From: Natrarchaeobaculum sulfurireducens
GTDB lineage: Archaea > Halobacteriota > Halobacteria > Halobacteriales > Natrialbaceae
Direction: 5' to 3'
DNA length: 64,000 bases
Assembly (NCBI RefSeq): GCF_003430825.1
Contig: NZ_CP024047.1
Location: forward strand, 2,790,001-2,854,000
The stretch's first letter is position 1. Each line of letters starts with the position of its first letter. A program made the position numbers and the translations under genes. The notes beneath the pieces were generated by a model. That model made no database searches. It worked only from the letters and a program-made list of their open reading frames with translations, and was not told the origin of the DNA. Positions 59,301 through 64,000 of the stretch are shown here, piece after piece.

Positions 59301-60410
59301 ATGAACGATTTTCGACCGGACCGGCGCCAGTTCCTTTCGCTCGTCGGCGTGAGTGGCGGGCTCTCGCTGGCCGGGTGTACGGAACCGCGACGCGACGGCG
59401 GAGTAGAAGGTGGGTCCGCACACAGCATCGACCGGGACGACCTCGCCGACGGCTCGACGTTTACCGACGTCTACGACGCTGTCATCGAATCAGTCACGCA
59501 GGTTCGCGTCTTCGGCGTCGACGACCCCCTCACCGACCAGGAGGGCCAGGGACAGGGATCGGGGTTCGTCTACGACGAAAACCACGTCGTCACGAACGAA
59601 CACGTCGTCGCAGGTGGCGAAGAGGTCGACCTGCAGTACATCACCGGTGACTGGACGAGCACACGTATCGTCGGCACCGACCGGCTCAGCGATCTGGCCG
59701 TCCTCGAGGTCGAACACATCCCCGAGGAGGCAACGCCACTGCCGCTGGCACAGGACCGTCCCGTCGTTGGCCAACAGGTTCTCGCCGTCGGCAACCCCTT
59801 CGGCCTCGAGGGATCGATGTCCCAGGGCGTCGTCAGCGGCGTCGACCGGACGATCGAGGCACCTGGACAGGACTTTTCGTTCCCGAACGTCATCCAGACC
59901 GACGCCGCCGTCAACCCCGGAAACAGTGGCGGCCCACTCGTCGACCTCGATGGGAACGTCATCGGCGTCGTCCATGCCGGCGGCGGCGAGAACATCGGCT
60001 TTGCCATCTCGGCAGCGCTGGCCAACCGCGTCGTCCCTGCCCTCCTCGAAGACGGGGAGTTCGAGCACTCGTATCTGGGCATTCAACTCGCGTCGGTCGA
60101 CCGGTTCATCGCCGAGGAGAACGACCTCGAGGAGGCAGCCGGTATCGCCGTCGTCGGCGTCGTCGACGGTGGCCCGGCCGACGGCGTCCTCGAGGAAGCG
60201 ACCAGCACTACCGAGCGGGGCGGCGAACCGGTCCCAGTCGGTGGCGACGTCATCGTCGAATTGGACGGCGAACCGATCCCGGACCGCCACGCACTTTCGA
60301 CGTTCCTCGCTCTCGAGACGAGTCCCGGCAACGAACTCGAGGTGCGGCTCTGGCGTGACGGCGAGATCGTCGTCGAAACCCTCGTCCTCGGAACGCGACC
60401 GACCGAGTGA
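59301..60410 (+). CDS. HtrA/DegP-like serine protease, Tat lipoprotein
   Basis: This 369-residue protease has a twin-arginine lipoprotein signal (R8-R9, Q-F-L-S-L-V-G-V) with lipobox L-A-G-C26, so it should be anchored outside the membrane. The trypsin-fold triad is H101 (T-N-E-H-V-V), D131 (S-D-L-A-V-L) and S209 (N-P-G-N-S-G-G-P). A single PDZ domain follows (about 250-365). It acts in extracytoplasmic protein quality control. Haloarchaeal HtrA proteins are commonly Tat-dependent lipoproteins, so this is expected. Confidence 0.95.
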   Translation: MNDFRPDRRQFLSLVGVSGGLSLAGCTEPRRDGGVEGGSAHSIDRDDLADGSTFTDVYDAVIESVTQVRVFGVDDPLTDQEGQGQGSGFVYDENHVVTNEHVVAGGEEVDLQYITGDWTSTRIVGTDRLSDLAVLEVEHIPEEATPLPLAQDRPVVGQQVLAVGNPFGLEGSMSQGVVSGVDRTIEAPGQDFSFPNVIQTDAAVNPGNSGGPLVDLDGNVIGVVHAGGGENIGFAISAALANRVVPALLEDGEFEHSYLGIQLASVDRFIAEENDLEEAAGIAVVGVVDGGPADGVLEEATSTTERGGEPVPVGGDVIVELDGEPIPDRHALSTFLALETSPGNELEVRLWRDGEIVVETLVLGTRPTE

Positions 60411-60650
60411 CCGGTTCGGTCACGTTGACGAGGCCGAAACAGTTGCTTGCGTAACCGTAACAGTCCCATACCGGTCGCCGATGGAGTCGTCCCGCGATGA
60501 GACACGCCGACATCAGTTTCGGACGCCAATAGTCCTGCGCCTGCAGAAAACGTCTGATTCTTCCAGGTGACGTGCCCGAAACGGTACGGAAACGAGGGGA
60601 TAACAATAGGGGTAGTCGGGATACTCCAGGTCGAACGACCAGCGACCACC

Positions 60651-60845
60651 ATGACCTCCAACGCCGACGTCACACCCCCGGTTCCGGACGCACTGCCCAT
60701 CGAACTCGATCACGTTACCGTCGAGAACGAAGACGCACCGAACGAGTGTGCGATCTTCCCCCGTGAAGCGTCCGAAGAACAACTCATGACGGCCTGGATA
60801 TCGGCTCACGACGACTCGTTCGTCGCTCTCGAGTCGATGCGCTAA
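60651..60845 (+). CDS. Small conserved haloarchaeal protein (DUF7511-like)
   Basis: This 64-residue protein has the pattern D-H-V-T-V-E-N-E-D-A-P-N-E-C-A-I-F-P and L-M-T-A-W-I, which I recognise as a conserved haloarchaeal small-protein family of unknown function. It is cytoplasmic and acidic. It begins at ATG 60651, with a weak AT-rich region about 45 bases upstream, and is followed after seven bases by the next small gene, so the two are probably cotranscribed. Confidence 0.75.
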   Translation: MTSNADVTPPVPDALPIELDHVTVENEDAPNECAIFPREASEEQLMTAWISAHDDSFVALESMR

Positions 60846-60852
60846 GCGTGCC

Positions 60853-61047
60853 ATGCAGCTGGGGAACGTCGTCACTGCAGCGGGCTTTTGGGTCGCAATC
60901 GTCTTACCGGTCGCATACCTCCCGGTCTTTCTCGCTGGAATCGACTCCGCGTTCGGCCTCTCCGTGTTTCTCGGCCTGATAGCGGTCAACGTCGTCGCAC
61001 TCGTCGTCGGCCACGAGTATCCCGCCTCGCAGTCGAAAGCGCACTGA
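60853..61047 (+). CDS. Small two-helix membrane protein
   Basis: This 64-residue protein has two hydrophobic helices (about 7-28 and 34-55) and a short polar tail. It begins seven bases after the DUF7511-like gene. No family is recognised. The tight spacing suggests it may work with the preceding small protein. Confidence 0.65.
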   Translation: MQLGNVVTAAGFWVAIVLPVAYLPVFLAGIDSAFGLSVFLGLIAVNVVALVVGHEYPASQSKAH

Positions 61048-61108
61048 CTGTGAGAGTGGCCTCGAGTTGTGTGCGTTCGTTTCCGGGACGAACGTGTAAC
61101 AAAACTCC

Positions 61109-61432
61109 ATGAAGAGGAACTGTCCGCCCTGTCTGCGTTCGATCCCAGAGAGCCACCAGCAGTGGTGTGAGTGCGGTCAGGTGATGGACCCGCAGTGCTT
61201 CGACGCTCACGGCCCCTGGTGTACGTCGACGGCGACGAAGCCTAGCTCGGTGCCCTCGAGCGGTGAATTGCTCTCAACCGGAACCACACAGGACGTTACC
61301 CCAGCCGGAACCACACAGGACAGTGCCCCAGACGGCACGACACGGGCCCTAGCGGAGCCGCTGGGCTCCGTCTTCCCGAGGACACGATCCGACCGCCGTT
61401 TAAGTACCTCTGGTCACAAAGTAAAGCTATGA
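61109..61432 (+). CDS. Small zinc-binding protein with repeat tail
   Basis: The N-terminal 40 residues have paired cysteines and histidines (C-P-P-C, W-C-E-C-G, C-F-D-A-H-G-P-W-C) forming a treble-clef-like zinc site. The rest is a Ser/Thr/Pro tail with 9-residue repeats around G-T-T-Q-D, encoded by the 27-base tandem repeat at 61278-61331. The tail crosses the promoter-like element at 61398-61432, so the real stop might be elsewhere or the tail may be partly accidental coding. The zinc part looks real. Confidence 0.6.
   Translation: MKRNCPPCLRSIPESHQQWCECGQVMDPQCFDAHGPWCTSTATKPSSVPSSGELLSTGTTQDVTPAGTTQDSAPDGTTRALAEPLGSVFPRTRSDRRLSTSGHKVKL
61278..61331 (+). repeat. Two 27-base tandem repeats inside the zinc protein gene
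   Basis: 61278-61304 and 61305-61331 share CCGGAACCACACAGGAC and CCCCAG, differing at four positions; a partial third copy follows. They add 9-residue units to the C-terminal tail of the small zinc-binding protein. Confidence 0.75.
61398..61432 (+). promoter_or_regulatory. Promoter-like element, copy 1
   Basis: GTTTAAGTACCTCTGGTCAC begins a 35-base block matching the block at 62470-62504 at 29 of 35 positions, all six differences being transitions. TTTAAG is a likely TATA box. A short reading frame begins 27 bases downstream at 61429. TCCGACCGCCG precedes both copies (61388-61398 and 62446-62456). Confidence 0.6.
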
Positions 61433-61479
61433 CGGGGAGTGAGGCCCTCGCGTTTTGTGCTGTATCGCGTCACCAGTGA
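61429..61479 (+). CDS. Possible 16-residue leader ORF before the nucleotidyltransferase gene
   Basis: The frame (MTGSEALAFCAVSRHQ) starts within promoter copy 1, 27 bases after its TATA box, and ends with TGA at 61477-61479, two bases before the nucleotidyltransferase ATG. The junction TGA-CG-ATG is identical to that at 44069. The ATG corresponds to ACG in promoter copy 2. Expression is unproved. Confidence 0.35.
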   Translation: MTGSEALAFCAVSRHQ

Positions 61480-61481
61480 CG

Positions 61482-62426
61482 ATGTCTGCCGTTTCATCCA
61501 CCGTCTACGACGCCGTCGAGAGAGCACTCTCTGAACTCGAGTCCGAGTTCGACGTTCGGGCCGTGCTGGCGGTCGCCCGAGGGAGCCACGCCTGGGGCGC
61601 TGCCAGCCCGGACAGCGACTACGACGTCGGCTTTGTCTTCGTCGAGGCCGACTGTCGGCGCTACGCCCATCTCGACGGTACTCGCGAGAGCGTCGTCGAA
61701 TACGCCACGGCCACCGTCGACGGCCACCCGATCGACCTCGAGTTTCAGGGCTGGAACGTCACCACGTTCGCCAAACTGCTCGCGGCGTCGAACCAGGGCG
61801 CGATCGACCTCCTGCGGAGTCCAATCCGGTACCGGACGACGTACGATCCCGACCCGCTCGCCGCCGAGCTCGAGCGAACGTTCGATCCGATGGACCTCTA
61901 TCACGACTGGCGCGCCATCGCGTCGAACACCTACCGGACGTATCTCTCCGACCATCTGGTTGGGCCCGACGACGAGGTGTTTCCGATCCGGGATCGACTC
62001 GCGAAGGGCTACCTCGTCGAGACTGACGACGGGACGACGACCATCGCCGCCGACGACGAGCGGTTTACCGAGACGGCGACCAGACAGACGGTGAAAGGTA
62101 ACCTCACCGTCTTCCGGGCGGCAGCGTCCGCCCGATACCTCAAACGAACCGGCGAGCGCGGTGACCACGACCTGCCTGCCCTCGAGTTCGAGTCGTTCCT
62201 CGAGGAGCAAGCGCCCGCGGTGTTCGACGCCGACCGGCTCGAATGCGGCCACAGACTGCTCGAGCGAAAGCGCCGAGGCGACGGCAACGCCGTGATCGGT
62301 GACCGCGTCGGTCGCGAATTCGCACATCCGCCACGACTGATCGACCCCGCAGTTCACGCCCGCGATGGACCCGACCGAACGCGACTGAACGATGCCGTCG
62401 ACGCGATGATCGATGCGAGTCGCTGA
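61482..62426 (+). CDS. Nucleotidyltransferase domain protein (YcgL-like)
   Basis: This 314-residue protein has a polymerase-beta-like nucleotidyltransferase core: R-G-S-H-A-W-G (G34-S35) followed by D46-Y-D48-V-G, the metal-binding D-x-D. The rest is helical with D-L-L-R-S-P at about 115 and a C-terminal helical part. Related proteins are predicted nucleotidyltransferases without established substrates (YcgL-type in bacteria). The promoter-like element upstream is shared with rpoEps-side DNA. Start at ATG 61482. Confidence 0.82.
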   Translation: MSAVSSTVYDAVERALSELESEFDVRAVLAVARGSHAWGAASPDSDYDVGFVFVEADCRRYAHLDGTRESVVEYATATVDGHPIDLEFQGWNVTTFAKLLAASNQGAIDLLRSPIRYRTTYDPDPLAAELERTFDPMDLYHDWRAIASNTYRTYLSDHLVGPDDEVFPIRDRLAKGYLVETDDGTTTIAADDERFTETATRQTVKGNLTVFRAAASARYLKRTGERGDHDLPALEFESFLEEQAPAVFDADRLECGHRLLERKRRGDGNAVIGDRVGREFAHPPRLIDPAVHARDGPDRTRLNDAVDAMIDASR

Positions 62427-62469
62427 CACAGGGCTTCGATTCGGGTCCGACCGCCGCTCGCCGTCGTTC

Positions 62470-62504
62470 GTTTAAGTGCTTCTGGTCACGAGGTAGAGCT
62501 ACGA
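62470..62504 (+). promoter_or_regulatory. Promoter-like element, copy 2
   Basis: Second copy of the 35-base block described at 61398. The predicted transcript would start near 62499, 177 bases before the epsilon-subunit ATG. Because that gene has its own T-rich TATA candidate at 62641-62649, the copy may instead drive a short non-coding RNA or a long leader. Confidence 0.55.
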
Positions 62505-62675
62505 AGGGCTTTTCGCGGAGGCATCCTGTCGACAGCCGTGAGTGACGACACACGATAGCGATGCTGTTCGACCCCGGTATTGAACCCCGTTCGAAAGGCG
62601 TACGTGAGGGTGTAGTGACAGGTTTGTCGAAACGAGCGAGGCTTTTTCCGTCTCCCTGTCCGAGCCCCAGACGAG

Positions 62676-63443
62676 ATGAGAGACGACGGTGTCGACCCCG
62701 CCGGTCGCGACCCCCCACTCGTCCCGGACGGCGGCGTCACGCCCGACCGCGACCCCGAACGCAGACTCGAGACGCGTCCAGGCTCGGGCTCGCTCTCGCG
62801 TGTGGAGGTCAGACGTGACTCGACGATCCGCCAGTGGGGTGTCGTCACGCCGAGTGCGACCGTCATCGGCCGCGCAGAATCGCCTGATGCGGACCTCTCG
62901 GAGAGCGTTCGTCGCCTCCACGACGAGCAACACGCGGCGACACCTGGCTACAGCGAGCGCGCCCACCACCTCGATCGGTTGCGAACGACGCAGGCGCTGT
63001 GTAACGCCCTCGAGGTGACGCCGTGGCAACGCGACCTCGCGTTGGGCGTGATGGACGAGATCGATCTCACCGAGTTCGGCAGCCAGCGGGCGATTCCGAC
63101 GGTCGCACTGGTGGTCATCCGCCACGTCGTCGACGTCGACCGCCAGCGGTACTTCGGCCTCGACGACGTCGACGTCCAGGCGCTGTCCGCCGACCGCATG
63201 GAGGAGCTATTCACGCAGTATCGCGCCCACGACATCACCGAGGAGCCGACGTTCAAACGGCTCGCAGCCACCCACGGTCTCGATACGACGAGTCTGAACC
63301 GCCTCCGGCGCGTGCTGAAGTCCCAGCTCGAGGACGGCTTTCCGGCCTACGGTCGCAATCCGTATCGCGATCCGAACCTGCCGGAGTCGACCCGAACTCC
63401 GGCGGCCGACGCTGACGACTCCCCTCCCGAATCCGACGGTTGA
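62676..63443 (+). CDS. DNA-directed RNA polymerase subunit epsilon (haloarchaeal)
   Basis: The sequence VVTPSATVIGRAESPDADLS, then H-D-E-Q-H-A-A-T and YSERAHHLDRLRTTQALCNA, then L-E-V-T-P-W-Q-R-D-L-A-L-G, matches what I recall of the haloarchaeal RNA polymerase epsilon protein, described from Halobacterium polymerase. The 255-residue helical protein has a disordered, acidic/basic N-terminal 45 residues. Its role in the polymerase is unclear. A TATA-like CTTTTTCC at 62642-62649 lies about 30 bases before the ATG. Confidence 0.78.
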   Translation: MRDDGVDPAGRDPPLVPDGGVTPDRDPERRLETRPGSGSLSRVEVRRDSTIRQWGVVTPSATVIGRAESPDADLSESVRRLHDEQHAATPGYSERAHHLDRLRTTQALCNALEVTPWQRDLALGVMDEIDLTEFGSQRAIPTVALVVIRHVVDVDRQRYFGLDDVDVQALSADRMEELFTQYRAHDITEEPTFKRLAATHGLDTTSLNRLRRVLKSQLEDGFPAYGRNPYRDPNLPESTRTPAADADDSPPESDG

Positions 63444-63586
63444 GACGGGGAAGTCGATCGCCAAAGCGGATAGCGCTGCTGGCTTTTCGTCCCGACACGT
63501 CGCGGCCACGTCACCCACAGCACAGTCTCAGCCGACCGGATCGCCCGGAACCGAGAAGCGTCCCTCGAGCCCCAGCCAGTAGCCCC

Positions 63587-64000
63587 TCACTCGAGTTTGC
63601 CGAGCGCCTCGAAGAAGTGGGGCCGCGGGCCGACCAGCCGGACGGGGGCGTCGGCGACCGAGACCGACACCGTCGCCGGCGGCTCGAGCGGCCGACGGTT
63701 GCGACCGTCGGCGATCACGTAGCCAGCATCGGCGTCCGAGATCGAGAGTTCGATCTCCACCGCCGGGTCGACGACCAGCGGCGCCATCGGCTCCGCGGTG
63801 GCCATCCCGCTGATCACCAGCGCGTCGGTCGTCGGGTTAATCAGGGGGCCGTCCTCGCTCAGGTTGTACGCGGTCGATCCCGTTGGCGTTGCCACGAGCA
63901 CGCCGTCAGCGTGACTCTCGTGGTACCGCCGGCCGTCGACGAGAACCGCTATCGTCGCGCCACCACCGTGGCCCCGTCGAGGACCGTGGACGACCACCTC
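63587..64000 (-). CDS. nadK: NAD kinase, C-terminal part (runs off the right edge)
   Basis: This enzyme phosphorylates NAD to NADP using ATP. The visible 138 residues (stop at 63587-63589, coding to the right edge) include D-G-V-L-V-A-T-P-T-G-S-T-A-Y-N-L-S, the ATP-NAD kinase signature, then P-L-V-V-D-P-A-V-E-I-E. The upstream GGDGT motif is outside the window. Together with nadM at 39261 it completes NAD(P) synthesis. Confidence 0.9.
   Translation of the reverse strand, partial: EVVVHGPRRGHGGGATIAVLVDGRRYHESHADGVLVATPTGSTAYNLSEDGPLINPTTDALVISGMATAEPMAPLVVDPAVEIELSISDADAGYVIADGRNRRPLEPPATVSVSVADAPVRLVGPRPHFFEALGKLE

Noticed and set aside
59095-59304. A 69-codon open frame between the unknown barrel gene and htrA.
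   Set aside because: Its composition is unlike the acidic haloarchaeal proteins, and it overlaps the htrA promoter and start.
1-64000. Great excess of the hexamer CTCGAG.
   Set aside because: It largely reflects Leu-Glu and Ser-Ser codon pairs and general haloarchaeal codon use; no clustered pattern or function could be shown.

Overview
The window is one continuous chromosomal stretch of a haloarchaeon. The DNA is very GC-rich, the predicted proteins are strongly acidic, and many start codons have a TATA-like box 26-30 bases upstream, as expected for leaderless haloarchaeal mRNAs. Archaeal-only or haloarchaeal gene families run throughout: TFB, thermosome, LonB, archaeal 3-dehydroquinate synthase II, GGGP synthase, HalOD1 and the haloarchaeal RNA polymerase epsilon protein. 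The very frequent CTCGAG hexamer suggests the Natrialbales, but that is only an impression.

Layout. Bases 1-5.9 kb: the end of a MATE exporter, a PhzF-like epimerase, an 80-base palindromic element, PEP synthase (ppsA), MfnA-type decarboxylase and two small membrane proteins. 6-14.3 kb: methionyl-tRNA synthetase, an exported beta-lactamase-fold hydrolase, formate-THF ligase, a GYD protein and pyruvate kinase with an extra C-terminal domain. 14.3-17 kb: an acidic membrane protein abutted by a tnpB-only (IS1341-type) insertion element with a recognisable right-end hairpin. 17-22 kb: aroE, an acidic helix-hairpin-helix protein and a tight pabB-pabA-pabC operon for p-aminobenzoate. 22-31 kb: a saccharopine dehydrogenase-like protein, several small regulators, a sugar nucleotidyltransferase, the NfeD/stomatin pair, an odd Tat-like winged-helix protein, a HAD phosphatase, a DUF84 NTPase and TFB. 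31-43 kb: aroD, small zinc/membrane proteins, aroB', a HAD protein, an operon of LonB with a CPBP membrane protease and a small membrane protein, NMN adenylyltransferase, SAM hydroxide adenosyltransferase, HalOD1 and the thermosome. 43-52 kb: amidohydrolase, DUF368 protein, GT2, methyltransferase, MarR-like regulator, MBL hydrolase, Lrp/TrkA-C regulator, YkgJ protein and GGGP synthase. 52-64 kb: TRAM protein, radical SAM protein, a rhodopsin-fold protein lacking the retinal lysine, an Hsp20-like protein, an amine oxidase/creatininase pair, HtrA, small haloarchaeal proteins, a nucleotidyltransferase, RNA polymerase epsilon, and the end of NAD kinase.

How the genes connect. Central carbon flow at the PEP-pyruvate node is represented by ppsA and pyk. 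Aromatic and folate precursors are made by aroB', aroD, aroE and pabBAC, and one-carbon charging by fhs. Membrane quality control is represented by LonB-CPBP, stomatin-NfeD and HtrA, and lipid synthesis by GGGP synthase.

The most notable non-routine items are the lysine-less opsin homologue at 54.5-55.2 kb, the tnpB element whose 3' scaffold can pair with the adjoining flank, a 35-base promoter-like element present twice at 61.4 and 62.5 kb, and three short upstream reading frames that end at the start of the next gene.
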